Shown piece after piece: positions 47,195-59,384 of a DNA stretch of 64,000 nucleotides. The notes under the pieces were generated by a model. The model was not told where the DNA came from. It saw only the letters and a program-made list of their open reading frames with translations, and made no database searches. The DNA is taken from positions 133,953,575 to 134,017,574 of the forward strand of contig CM035163.1 in the NCBI GenBank assembly GCA_020205615.1, in the 5' to 3' direction. The position numbers and the translations under genes are program-made. Position 1 is the first letter of the stretch. Each line of letters opens with the position of its first letter. This stretch comes from Panax quinquefolius. Its lineage: Eukaryota; Streptophyta; Magnoliopsida; Apiales; Araliaceae.

Positions 47195-47450
47195 ATAACA
47201 TTATAAATGTTAACATATGACTTGAGCATACTTGTAAGCATGCATATGATTAACATTTAAGCATACTTCTAAGCATACGACTTAAGCATACTTGTAACCA
47301 TATGACTTGAGCATACTTGTAAGCATATGATTAACATTTAAGCATACTTGTAAGCATATGACTTGAGAGCATATATACTTGTAAGCATATGACTTGAGTA
47401 TACTTGTAAGCATATGATTAACATTTAAGCATACTTGATGTTAACGAATG
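47195..47450. repeat. Tandem AAGCATACTTGTAAGCATATG array upstream of the transposase
   Basis: Alternating units built from AAGCATACTTGTAAGC, ATATGACTTGAG and ATATGATTAACATTT form a composite array of about ten short units. It lies 5' of the transposase start. Confidence 0.8.
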
Positions 47451-47459
47451 AATGCAAAT

Positions 47460-49160
47460 TAAAGCAGTATGAGAAACTTTAAATGTTATTAAATTTAGTA
47501 TGAGAAACTAAGTAAATGCGAGAAATTTTATTTTAAATTTGTTTTTATTGTTTATCGTAAGTGAATACGTGTGGTATTTCATTCATGCTAGCTTTATATC
47601 AGAGTTTTCTAACTCATTTATACAACTTTTGAGTATCTTGGAGATTCATTCATATCAACTAGTGTGTTAAGCAACTTGTGGGATAGTCACAACTTGGTTG
47701 AGCAATTTATAGCTTTTATAACATTTTGTAGCTTTATTCTTGTATACATAAGTGTTAAATACCCTTTCTTTTTTGTTATAGCCAAAACAGTCTCTTTATT
47801 GACCAAGTGTGTCTAGTTACCTTCTCTCATTGCTCTAAATAATAATTCCCAATAGATCGCTTTATTTAGGCTAATGACCTCTTTACAACCAAGCTTTGCT
47901 TGGCCTCAGCATGAGACTTAATTTAAAGCTTGGCGTGGCCTCGCGGCCCCAAGCCTAGCCCATCAGCTCCAATATTCCCTTAATAGGCTCTAGTAGATCA
48001 CCAATAGGCTCGTTAATAGTATAAATGTTCGCAACTACCCGACCAATAAAAAAATTTCGCCAGAGTCTCCCCTGTAATATGGACTAGCCACATGCACGAA
48101 GGCATGTATATAAAGTCATTTATAGGCACCCAAGACATAAACCAAGAGTCCACATAGACAAAAACAGTCCATATATAGGCAAAAAAAACCTTTAGACATT
48201 CAAATAACTTTAAAATCATGATAATAAAAGGTACTTTAAGCACGATTAAGTACTAAATTATACTATCAGTCCCCAAGCCTTCCATTATAAACAATCTATA
48301 TCAAATAATTGCTATATCCTTTGTATTCATGGTTTTCATGATTTATTACACAAATATATCAAATAATTGCTATATACTTTGGTGGGAAAGGTAAACTAAT
48401 ATATAAGATTAATCAATACCTATAATATGATGGCTATACAAACTTACTGGCGTAGAGTCTCAGTGATAAATTGTTGTGTCGAGGATACACTTTTTTGAAA
48501 GCCCCTTTTCCTAGAACCTCTTTATACTGCAGGCCATGAGAAATTAAGAAATAGTTAAGTTTTCTAGGCTTGATAAAATTAGTCTAGAACACACTTATAC
48601 ATAATTTTTTTATTATTTTGGTTATACCCTTTTAAAAGAATAAATTAAAAATTAAAATTTGTTAGCATGCACTAGAAACTTTTTAATTTGAATAAATAAA
48701 TAAATAAACAAATACACAAGTCTTACAAACCAAAATGTGTTCGGATGGAGATAGTATTTTATGTTTGTGATGAACATTAAGCTGCAAATAAGGAGTAAAC
48801 ACCATTCCTTGGTTTATTGAATAACAAAAATTAACAAATTAAGGTTTGTCTAAAACTACATTTAATTAAAGACATTCAAAAAAAAATTTAGGGTTTGTCT
48901 AAACCACATTCAATTAACAAATTAACAACAAATTCAAGGTTTCTAATGGATTTCAAGTGAGTTACCCTTGTAGAGGCGATGGTAGGTGGGTGGCTCTACA
49001 ATGGCAGGTGGGTGGCAGTGGGCGGCAGGTGGGCGGCGCCAACTTCTTCTCATTCTTCTCTTCTCTTCTCCCCCCTTTCTCCCTTTTCTCTCTATTTCGG
49101 GTGAACTCCCTCTTTTTTTTCCTTTTCGTGTTCTGTCGAGCGAATTCCTGGTACTGATTT
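47460..49160. other. Non-coding part of the CACTA element
   Basis: AT-rich 1.7 kb with no recognisable domain. Hydrophobic frames (48013-48243, 48957-49157) show no family resemblance. This would contain the transposase promoter. Confidence 0.45.
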
Positions 49161-49164
49161 CATT

Positions 49165-49445
49165 TAGTTTGATCAGCGACCGGTAGTAGCGACCGTATGC
49201 GGTCGCTGATTTTTAATGACATGGAATTATCAGCGATCGCATGCGGTCTCTGCTTATTAGTGGTCGCAAAGAAACTACACGCCAATATTTCCTGCCAAAT
49301 TTTGGGTGGGAAATTTATTCTAGCGACCGATTAGCGACCGCAGTCGGTCGCTGATATCACTTAGCGACTGGATTATTATTTGGTCGCTGATGTCGATCGT
49401 TATTAAGAATATCAGCGACCGGATATGCGGTCGCTGATAACCCTT
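49165..49445. repeat. Right subterminal repeats of the CACTA element
   Basis: At least six CAGCGACCG or CGGTCGCTGA copies, several as head-to-head palindromes such as AGCGACCGTATGCGGTCGCT (49188-49207). They can form hairpins and are probable binding sites. Confidence 0.85.
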
Positions 49446-49457
49446 TTTCTTGTAGTG

Positions 49458-50014
49458 AAATGATCCAAATATTCCTTGAATACTCGGTTCATAATATCCA
49501 TGAAGGCAACAGGAGCGTTAATCAATCCAAAAGACATGACTAGGAATTCGTAATGCCCGTACCGAGTTCTGAAAGCCGTCTTTGGAATGTCATCGGTTCT
49601 AATCTTCAACTGGTGATATCCGGAATGAAGATCAATCTTTGAAAAGAATTTGGCTCCTTACAACTGGTCAAACAGGTCATCAATACGTGGCAATGGGTAC
49701 CTATTTTTGATGGTGACATGATTCAACTCCCGATAATCAATACAAAGTCGCATACTCCCATCTTTCTTCTTCACGAATAGAACAGGAGCACCCCAAGAAG
49801 AAGTACTAAGACGAATAAAGCCAATGTCTAACAATTCCTGCAGTTGGGTCTTTAACTCCTGAAGTTCAATAGGAGCCATTCGATATGGGGCTTTGGAAAT
49901 GGGTTTTGTACCGGGTTCAAGGTCGATACAAAATTTAATTTCACGCCTGGGGTAGGCCAGAAGTTCTTCTTGAGTGGAATACGTCGAAAAATTCATTAAA
50001 AATAGAAATATCAT
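49458..50014 (-). pseudogene. gypsy N-terminal reverse transcriptase (right of the CACTA)
   Basis: Frame 49658-50014 begins with the linker and gives [20 protein letters not shown] and [20 protein letters not shown]. Frame 49412-49609 gives [20 protein letters not shown], the middle fingers-palm region. It continues at 40847 once the CACTA is removed. A frameshift lies near 49630. Confidence 0.88.
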
Positions 50015-51272
50015 TCAAAACTGACGTATTTTTGTTTAGATCCGTGACATAAGCTAAGAAAGCTTGACATCTGTTTTTCAATAAACGAATAGCTTTATGG
50101 CTTGAAATAACAGTGATTGATTTTAATGGTTTGGTTGCTTGAATTCGCATAATAGGTTAATTAGGAATATGAAAGCTAATAACCTTATGAAAACAATCAA
50201 TTTTTGCATGATGAGTATTTAACCAATCAATCCCTAGAATCACATCAAATGCAAGTATTTTCAAAGAAATAAGATCGACAGGTAACGTGCGGTTACCAAT
50301 TTAAACCAAACAAGACTTATAAACAGTGGATGTAATGAAGGTTTCTCCCAACAGAGTTTCAACAGATAAGTCAAAGTTCAATTTCTCCGTAGTCAAATTT
50401 AAACGTTGAGCGCAAGTAGGAGAAATAAAAGAATGGGTAGAACCGGTATCAAATAAGGTATAAACTTCGCTAGAGTTTATGATAAGCTTACCCGTGATGA
50501 CCTCGTTCGGGTTCCTTGCTTTCTGGGAGGTCACAATAAACGCTCTCCCTTGCACTACCGGCTTTGACTTTTCTGGGACGGCATTTGGTGCCTCCATCCC
50601 AGCTGGTTTTATCTTCGGTGCACGACAAAATCGGGCCAGGTGACCTTCTCTTCCACAGTTGTAACATGCTTTGGATGGCATCGCACAGTTGGGACTGATT
50701 TGTCCCTCTCCTCCACACTTGAAGCATATGATAGGTGGTCGTTCTCCTTCCTTAACGATAAGTGCTGATGCCGACGTCTTTCCATCATTGTTAAATCTCC
50801 TCTTCTTGAAATGTCCATTCTTATTGTTTTGGCTATGATTACCACCGAAGTGGTTACCATTTCTGGCATGTTGATTCCCTCCACGCTTATTGTCACCGCT
50901 TCGATGACTGTTATCACTGGTATTATCATTTTGCTGGCTGCTTTCTTTTGGTTGGGTTGACTCATTATCGCGTTCCAATAACTGAGCCCTATTAACAACA
51001 TCTGAATACAAACACAGTTTATGAGAGATAAGATATTGACGTATCTCAGGTTTCAAACCTCTTAGAAACATTCTCGTCATTCTCTCCTCATTATCAACCA
51101 AATGGGACGTAAACCTGGACAACTCGGCAAACTTGGCTTCGTATTGCGACATGGTCATGTTGTTTTGCTCCAGCTTGATGAACTCTACCTCTTTCATATG
51201 ACGAATACTTTCAGGAAAGTACTTGTTGTTGAACAGTTCTTGGAACTTCTCCCAAGACATCTTCAAATGCAA
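50015..51272 (-). pseudogene. gypsy gag and protease, longest open part
   Basis: Frame 50301-51272 (323 codons) is the longest gypsy frame in the window. It contains the Gag domain (MSWEKFQELFNNKYFPESIR), a low-complexity Asn/Gly/His-rich linker, two zinc knuckles (CFKCGGEGQISPNC and CYNCGREGHLARFC), and the protease active-site region VYTLFDTGSTHSFISPTCAQ. It then loses frame. The protease C-terminal part is at 50015-50300. In this family Gag and Pol are made as one polyprotein. Confidence 0.88.
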
Positions 51273-51774
51273 GGCGAGTTTGAGTACGCTTTACTGATTC
51301 CCACCAAGAATCGCCTCCGCTTAACACATGAAGGTGGAAAAGGGAACCTTTTGCTCCTCAGAGCATCCCAAGACATCAAATATCTTGTTGATCTGCTTAA
51401 TCCACGTCTCCGCCTGATGTTGCATAAATTGCATAAAGCCTCTGAACATTCCATCGTTCATCATTTGTTCAGTGTTGTTGTTTGCCTGAGGAATGTCTCC
51501 TTTCTGATGCACATTATCCTGATTATTGATCTATGGATACTCAACGGTCTCCTGTGCTCCATTGATGTTCTCAACATTCTCGGATGCCATTTTCAAACAC
51601 TGCCACAAAACAAGGGTTAATTATCATATCACATATTATCCCTATACTCTGACCGACCAATTAAATATCAAATAAACTTAGGTAGGTCATACTAGCGAAG
51701 AATTCCCGCCTCCCCCTCCTAGTTCTTGTCTCACACCTTAGCCAGGGATCATATCCCTAAGCTTTGATACCAAC
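51273..51774 (-). pseudogene. gypsy gag N-terminus and leader
   Basis: Homologous to 32760-33359 but frameshifted. The primer-binding site is at about 51761-51772 (minus strand TGGTATCAAAGC, one mismatch to the initiator-Met complement), two bases from the LTR. Confidence 0.75.
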
Positions 51775-52360
51775 TGTGACGCCCCCAAAATAGATATACA
51801 TCACCTATTCTGAGTCGCCAAATACATGGTACAGAATAAAAATATAATCTTAATTATACAACAAGAGAGTTGGGAGTTTAAATACAAATACTGTCTTCTA
51901 GACAATATCCACTCTCAGAATAAGTCCTCATTACATTTATTGTCACACTATTTAACAGAATAGTGAGGACTACTAGCTAATACTACCATCACTCCGTTCC
52001 CCGACTCGTCCCAGCTACGTTCTCATTTCTTGAAGAGAACAGTGAAAGAAAGGGTGAGCTCAACTAGCCCAGCAAGAAATATTACGACTAAGATAATGCA
52101 GAATAAATTATCAATAGTCTTCAACAATGTTAAACTGATAAAATACAATAGACATCAAGTTTAACTTCAGTGGAACAAGCAATCCATTAAAAGAGTCAAG
52201 TAGAGAATAAAATCTACTATCTTTTATGATTTAAAACGTTTTTCATCACTTTTATCGCTGAGACTCAGCTTAATAAATAATTCACATCATCCCTGCACTA
52301 CGGCCAAGGATATTCATTAGGGTCACGACCACAAATTATCCATGCACTACGGGCCAAGGA

Positions 52361-54940
52361 TGTGACGCCCCCAAAATTAGGTATACGTCACCCATCTTGG
52401 GTCGCCACTTACATGGTACATAAATTCAAATAAAACTTACTAATATAACTGTCGTGTACAATACGACATAAACTGTGAGTTTGAATACAAATATTGTCTA
52501 CTAGATATTATACAAACTCAAAAGGAGTCCTCATTACTACTATTATCACACTATTTCACGGAATAGTGAGGACTACTAATGCTATCCTCTCGGACCATTA
52601 CTCCGCTCCCCGACTTCGTCCCGGCTATGTTCTCATTTTCCAAGAGAACGGTGAAAAAAAAAGGGTGAGCTCAACTAGCCCAAAGAAGAAATATTATGAC
52701 TAAGATAATGCGAATAATTTATCATTAGCCTTCAACGAAGTTAAACCGATAAAATACAATAGACAACAAGTTTAATCATAATGAATAAGCAATCCATTAA
52801 AAGAGTCAAGTAGAGAATAAAGTCTACTATCTTTTAGGTTTTAAAAGGTTTTTCATCATCATTATGGTCGAGACTCGAATTTTAATAAATAATCCACATC
52901 ATCGAATCACCCACGCACTACTGACCAAGGATATTCATCAAATTATCAATGGTCATGACTATACCGAATCACCCCTGGTCATAATCATACCAAAAACTAT
53001 CCATCAATGCATTACAGGCCACTGAGGACTTTTATCACATCATTTATAACAAGCCATGATTATACCGAATGATCCCTGGTCATAATCATACTAAGTTCAT
53101 CTATACACGTAAGCCGAAGATAACATAATATAACATGAGGATGATGACAATGACATAATAATTCAATAAAACAAGTTCAAGAATTATTTTATCCAGAAAT
53201 TATTAACGTCCAAATTGTCAAAATGATACTGTTTTGTAGAGTAAAATTCAAGAATGATCAGAAGAATATTTCCATGAAAAGATACTGGATGAAACGCAAA
53301 TATCAAGGATATTCTACTAATTTCATGGAGTATAGAAGTCAAAGTTTTAACCAACTGGGTATAATAAAGAATGGAATAACAAAAGAAATCACCATGCATG
53401 CGGTACTTGCAGATAGATGAGTTATTCCAATGAATAATAATAACGGAACCGTGTCGTGTGAGATTCACACCGCATGGATGTTCCAATAGAATAATAAAGA
53501 TGGAACCGGATCCGGTGTAAAACACATGATAGGATATTCAGCAAGAATGATAAAGATTTTAACCAGTCCTGTAAAACACACGCACGTGGATGTTCCAATG
53601 TAATAATAAAGATTTTAACCAGTCCTGTAAAACACATGAATGTGATGTTCCAATGAGAATAATAATAAAAGATTTTAACCAGTCCTGTAAAAACACATGC
53701 ATGTGATGTTCCAATGAATAATAGAAGAATGTCACCAAGTATAGGGTAAATCACAGATATCAAAGTTATTCCAATGTAATAATAAGCAATGGAATAACAA
53801 CAGCCTCTCTTCATGAATAAGAAAGAATAACACCCACTTACGGCACAACAAATAATATTCCCTACCTTAGAAGAACCGAATATCGGCAAGGTGAAGTAGC
53901 GAGAATACTTTTCTTCTTTCTCTATAGTTTCTCTCTAGAGTTTCAAAGAATTCGTGAAAATAATGAAGCACTAGGCCTCTATTTATAGAAGATTTCTAGC
54001 TTAACCCGCCATGTGAAAAGGCAAGTGTCTTGACGACCGTAATGTGAAAAGAAAAGTGGTTTGACGCCTTTGGTAAAGGTAATTACTATCGACGAAGGTA
54101 ATTACTATTCACAAAGGTAATTATTATCGACGAAGGTAATTACTATCGACGAAGATAATTACTATTCACAAAGGTAATTACTATCGACGAAGGTAATTAC
54201 TATCGATTTAAGATAATTATTATTCACAAAGGTAATTACTATCGACAAAAGTAATTACTATCGATTGAAGAGACTCTTAGATGATGACATATGGGCCCCC
54301 ATAAAATAATCAAACTTACCACAAATGTCTCATAATGCACTCTTTATATACATCAAGGATTGAATAAATATTACCACAAATCATTTTATTTTTAATTAAC
54401 ACATATTTAATCTTTCAACAATTATTAATCATTTATAACTTGTCGTCTCAATTATTGATTTAATACTATAACATATTATACGAGATGATACTTTGTGACA
54501 ATAATTGAATCAATAATATAAGAGATATGATCTGTGAATTACTATAGCAATAATTGAGCATAGCTGAGTGACTTCTCACATAAGCATCAATAATCAATAT
54601 CGTGTGCTACTATACAACTACGCGTACATCGTTGTTTTTTTTACTACCGGGTAGTTCAGCTTTTAACTGGTAACACCTCTGCCGTTATTTTTATAGAAAG
54701 ATAATTTTGTCGTTTTCTAACTTCCGTTGTGGGGTCCACCAATGATTGAGCCGTCGTACTAATATTCCCCGACAAAAAGAATATTCCCCGACCAAACGAA
54801 TATTTTATAACAACTTGCATACTTTGCAAAATTTATAAATACTACCCACAACTATAATATTATCTTAAATTCACACCATAATATTAAAAAATTATTTCGA
54901 CAAAATTTAAATCTTTATTGATAAAATCTGGGGTCTCACA
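52361..54940 (-). mobile_element. Solo LTR of the Tekay family nested in a Tekay LTR
   Basis: This 2580 bp LTR starts TGTGACGCCCCC and ends GGGTCTCACA, flanked by the perfect duplication AAGGA (52356-52360 and 54941-54945). The uninterrupted target is seen at 36715-36730. It has no internal coding sequence, so it arose by LTR-LTR recombination after integrating into a relative's LTR. It resembles the first element's LTR (2322-4801) more than its host, except for a 19 bp tandem array near its end. Confidence 0.93.
54078..54268. repeat. Ten 19 bp tandem units in the solo LTR
   Basis: The unit GGTAATTACTATCGACGAA alternates with GGTAATTACTATTCACAAA, so there is a higher-order pattern of 38-57 bp. 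It is absent from the other Tekay LTRs here. Confidence 0.9.
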
Positions 54941-56539
54941 AAGGATATTCGTGTATTCATCAATGGTCATGATCATGCCAACAACTATCCATCAATGCAC
55001 TACGAGCCAATGAGGACTTTTACCATATCATTTGTAACATTACTATTAACGATTACAATCAATAATCCCTCGGTCATAATCATACCAAGTCCATCTATGC
55101 ACTACAGGCCACAGATGACTTTTAACATAATATAAACATGAGGATGATGACAATGATATAAGAATTTAATAAAATAAGTTCACAAATTAATTTGTCTAGT
55201 AACCAATAACGTCCAAATTGTCAACATGATACTTCTTTGTAGAGTAAAATTCAAGAATGCTCAGAAGAATATTTCCATGAAAAGATATCTTTGGATGAAG
55301 AGCAAATATCAAGGATATTCTACTAATTTCATGGAGTATAAAGTCAAAACTTTAACCAACCGAGTATAATAAAGAATGGAATAACAAAAGAAATCACCAT
55401 GCATGCGGTTGCCATATGTGATGTTTATTCCAACGAATAATAATAACGGAACCAGTCGGTGAAATTAAATTCCAACCGAGGATGTTCCAATGTAATAATA
55501 AAGATTTTAACCAGTCCGATGTAAAACACACTTTACGTGATATTCCAATGAATAATAAAAAGATGTAATAATAGAAGAATGTCACCAAGTATAGGGTAGC
55601 CACAGATATCTGAGTTATTCCAATGAATAATAAAGAATGGAATAATGTAAGTTCTCTTCATGAATACAAAAGAAATAATACCCCTTACCGTAAAAAGAAA
55701 CTAGATATAAGAGTAGTTAAGTAGCGAGATACTTTTCTTCTTTCTCTCTACGCTTTATCTTTCTAGAGTTTTAGTGAATTCAAGAAGAAAATAATGAAGG
55801 AATGAGCTTATTTATAGAAGAATGGATTGCGTAAGAATTAACTAATGAACGGTCCAGTTTGATTTACTTTAATCGGACGGTCCATAATTAAAGCAAAATC
55901 TTTTAAATAAAATATAATATATTCTATTTATAATCTAATAAAACAAATAACTTTATAAAAGTTTTCTGCTTTTATAAAAAGATTTTACTATACAAAATAC
56001 TATCTTGACACTACGCAGCACTTGTCTGAAATCTAATAAATGTATACTAATTATTGTCTAATAAAACGAATAACTTTATAAAAGTATTACTCGCTTTATA
56101 TAAAAACTTTTTGCTTTTATTACGTTAATAATACTAATAAAACAAAACCGATCGACTTATCACATAAGCATCAATAATCAATACTGTGTCTTCTTCTTAC
56201 TACGAACCACGCCAGATTCTCGTACTTTTACTACTAAGTAGTTCAACAAAGATAATTGGTAAAACTTCCGCCGTTATTCTCATAAAAATATTTTTGTCAT
56301 TTTCTCAATCAAATGATAATTACATTTGCTAGGGTCCACCAATGATTGTACTGTCGCATTTAATATTTCCGACAAAAAGAATATTTCCCGACCAATCGAA
56401 TATAATATGACAACTTTCATACTTTGCAAAATTTGTAAATATTACCCATAACTATAACATTATATTAAATTCATTCCATAATACTCAAAAATGATAATTA
56501 TAGAAAATTCATCTTTATTCAAAAAGTTGGGGTCTTACA

Positions 56540-57420
56540 TCCTCTAAAAGAAAATCTAAGTTACTTGAAAGAGTATATTCTGATGTATGTGGTCCCATTG
56601 AGGTTGAGTCATTAGGTGGCAATAGATATTTTGTTACTTTTATTGATGATGCTTCACGTAAGGTGTGGGTGTTTTTGTTGAAAACAAAAGACCAGGTATT
56701 CCAGCATTTTCAGAGTTTCCATGCTATGGTTGAAAGAGAGACTGGAAAATTATTGAAGTGTCTTCGCAGTGACAACGGAGGGGAATACACTTCAAAGGAG
56801 TTTGCAACATATTGTGCTAAACATGGTATTCGTCATGAGCAGACAGTTCTTGGCACCCCACAACATAATGGTGTGGTTGAGAGAATGAACCGCACTATTA
56901 TTGAAATGAAGTCCGATGTCTTGTTGAGAATGGCTAAAAGTTTTAAGTCATTCTGGAGTGAAGTCGTTCAGATCGCTTATTACACGATTAATGATCTCCA
57001 TCAGCACCGTTGGATTTTCAGATTCCAGAGAAGATTTGGAGTGGAAAGGATGTGTCCTATTCTTATTTGAGGGTATTTGGGTGCAAGGCTTTTGCACATA
57101 TCCCCAAGGAACAAAGATTGAAGCTTGATGACAAATCTACTCCATGTGTGTTTGTTGGCTATGGAGATGCAGAGTTTGGGTACAGGTTATGGGATCCAGT
57201 TCAGAGAAAATTATTCCGAAGTAGAGATGTGGTGTTTCATGAACACCAAAATTATGAGAATTTTGATAACGTTACACAGCCCAGAGATAATAGTGTTCCA
57301 GACCTCAGTGGAGTTCCTTCGCCATTACAGAATGCCACAGTTGGAGAAGGAGGTCAGAATGAAGATGTGTCTGATACAGATTTGCACGATGGCGATGGGT
57401 CAGATGCATAGAGTGTTGAG
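56540..57420 (+). pseudogene. Tnt1-like integrase core
   Basis: From 56560 the frame reads LERVYSDVCGPIEVESLGGN, FVTFIDDASRKVWVFLLKTK, then LRSDNGGEYTSKEF and GTPQHNGVVERMNRTI. The three DDE positions (D, D, E) are visible. A frameshift near 57000-57060 moves the match to the frame 57010-57411 (SYLRVFGCKAFAHIPKEQ, LWDPVQRKLFRSRDVVFHEH). The integrase zinc-binding N-terminus is lost at the Tekay junction. Confidence 0.88.
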
Positions 57421-59075
57421 CAGGGGGAGAAACCCCCTCATCTTGATATTGAAGAACCTCAGCTAAGAAGATCCACTAGAGAACGTGTGCCATCAGTCTG
57501 GTATTCTTCATCTGAATATCTTTTAGTTGCTGAGGAGGGGGAGCCAGAAAATTTTCAAGAAGTTAAGACTCATAAGGAGAAGAGCAATTGGTTGAGAGCT
57601 ATGCGCAGATGAGATGGATTCGCTGCACAAGAATCACACTTATGAGCTTACTACACTTCCAAAGGGCGAAAGCATTGAAGAATAAATGGGTGTTCAAGTC
57701 GAAAAGGATGGTGAAAAACTAGTGAAGTCTGAAGGCTCGGTTGGTCGTCAAGGTTTTGCTCAAAAACAAGGTATTGACTTCGATGAGATTTTTTCTCCTA
57801 TTGTGAAGATAACTTCTATTCGAAAGCGGTGTTGGGGTTAGTAGCTAGTATGGATCTTGAGCTTGAGCAGCTAGATATGAAAACTGCATTCCTTCATGGT
57901 GATTTGAAGGAGGAAATCTACATGGAGCAGCCAGAGGGATTTGAAGTTAAAGGGAGAGCACTTAGTTTGCGAGTTGAAGAAAAGTTTTTACTACTGAAAC
58001 AAGCTCCGGAGACGTGGTACATTAAATTTGATTCATTCACGATGGATCGAGGATACAAATGTAACGATTGCGAGATCATTGTGTGTATGTCAAAAAGTTC
58101 CCGAATGGTAACCTCGTTATCTTATTGCTATATGTAGATGATATGTTGATAGTTGGGCAAGATGTTAACATGATTCGCATGCTCAAGAGAGAGTTGTTTA
58201 AGTCTTTTGATATGAAGGACTTAGGCCCGGCTAAACAGATTTTGGGCATGAAGATTGTTCGTGACAGGAAAGCTAAAAGGTTGTGGTTGTCACAAAAGAA
58301 GTATGTTGAACGGGTGCTTGCAAGGTTCAATATGGGTGATGCTAAGCCAGTTAGCACACCACTGACCAATCATATTAAGTTGACAAAGCGCATGTGTCCT
58401 TTAACTAAGGAAGGAAGAGATCATATGGCAGTAGTTCCCTACTCCTCTGCTGCAGGGAGTCTTATGTATGCGATGGTTTGTACACAGCCAGATATTTCTC
58501 ATGCAGTTGGTGTTGTGAGCAGGTATTTGTCAAATCCTGGTAGAGAACATTGGGAAGCAGTTAAGTGGATTTTCAAATACTTGAAAGCTATTTCCAGTTT
58601 GTGTTTGGGGTTTGGTGGTTCGAGTCCAATCTTAGAGGGTTTCACAGATGCAGACATGGCAGGTTCTGAAGAGAATAAGTCTACTTTGGGATATTTGTTT
58701 ACTTTTGTAGGGGGAGCTGTATCATGGCAGTCCAAGTTGTAGAAGTGTGTTGCTTTGTCTACAAATGAGTCAGAATACATCGCCGCTACGGAAGCAGGTA
58801 AGGAGATGTTATGGTTGAAACGGTTTCTTCAAGAGTTGGGTTTGACACAGGATGAGTACGTGGTTTATTGTGATAGTCAAAGTGCAATTGACTTAACCAA
58901 AAACGCCACGTATCATAATCGTACCAAGCACATTGATGTTCGTTAGCACTGGCTTCGAGAAGTGATGGAAATGGAATTGATGAAATTAAAGAAAGTTCAT
59001 ACCAACGAGAACCCCTCAGATATGTTGACAAAAGTTGTAACTCGCGATAAACTGGAGTTTTGCAAGGAATAGGTC
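57420..59075 (+). pseudogene. Tnt1-like reverse transcriptase and RNase H
   Basis: The reverse transcriptase starts degraded (about 57600-57820, several stops). It then reads MKTAFLHGDLKEEIYMEQPE (57829-58137) and, in another frame, LLYVDDMLIVGQDVNMIRML (58068-58742) with the catalytic YVDD intact. RNase H shows ALSTNESEYIAATEAGKEML, CDSQSAIDL and KHIDVR before a stop at 58945, with further homology to about 59070. A stop at 58739 and frame breaks near 58100 and 57650 inactivate it. Confidence 0.88.
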
Positions 59076-59140
59076 GGGATGGACTCCCAAGTGACGGGGT
59101 CACGATGGAAGCTTCCTTTCATGGATTTGGAGGGGGAGAT

Positions 59141-59331
59141 TGTTGGGGTTGTGGGGTCCAAACCCATGAGATTATCCTATTTAAATTAGGAGTATTTTAA
59201 TTTGGATTTTTTTCCTCCTATAAATCAAGTTGGACTTGGAGTTGTACTTTAATTTGGACAACACGTAGGCAGTTTTGGCCGAATCCTACAAGGAGTGTGA
59301 ATTAATTTAATCAAAAGTAAATTAGGATTCA

Positions 59332-59384
<53 letters not shown>

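Larger units (their letters stand above)
40848..49457 (-). mobile_element. CACTA (En/Spm-type) DNA transposon
   Basis: An 8610 bp element bounded by CACTACAAGAAAAAGG at 40848 and its inverted complement ending CTTGTAGTG at 49457. The ends continue as TTTATCAGCGACCGC and TTATCAGCGACCGC. Flanks are AAG and AAA, a one-mismatch 3 bp duplication. Subterminal regions are dense in CAGCGACCG and its complement, the expected sites for an accessory DNA-binding protein. It carries a broken TNP2-type transposase (43560-47036) and a possible second gene (41680-42900), both on the minus strand. Confidence 0.92.
36172..56539 (-). mobile_element. Third Tekay-type gypsy element, with nested CACTA and solo LTR
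   Basis: The 3' LTR is at 36172-38452 and the 5' LTR at 51775-56539, both with TGTGACG and CTTACA termini. The polypurine tract (minus strand AGAATGGGAGGT) is at 38453-38464. The primer-binding site at about 51761-51772 has one mismatch (TGGTATCAAAGC). The interior is gag, protease, reverse transcriptase split by the CACTA transposon, RNase H, integrase and chromodomain. No 5 bp target duplication is seen: the flanks are TTATT and TCCTC. The two sides also join different parts of the copia element. Unnested length would be about 9.2 kb. Confidence 0.9.
51775..56539 (-). repeat. 5' LTR of the third Tekay element, split by a solo LTR
   Basis: LTR sequence at 51775-52360 resumes at 54946. Removing the insert and one AAGGA duplication leaves about 2180 bp that aligns with 36172-38452. 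It ends GGGGTCTTACA at 56539. Confidence 0.9.

Noticed and set aside
48013..49186. Small hydrophobic and Phe-rich frames in the CACTA element
   Set aside because: There is no transposon-cargo gene motif, and the frames follow pyrimidine-rich or AT-rich runs.
58076..58369. 97-codon frame antisense to the copia reverse transcriptase
   Set aside because: It is a shadow frame with no independent signal.
56540..59140. Copia pol considered as a potentially active Tnt1-type element
   Set aside because: Several stops and frameshifts, loss of gag and protease, and a truncated 5' LTR rule out autonomy.
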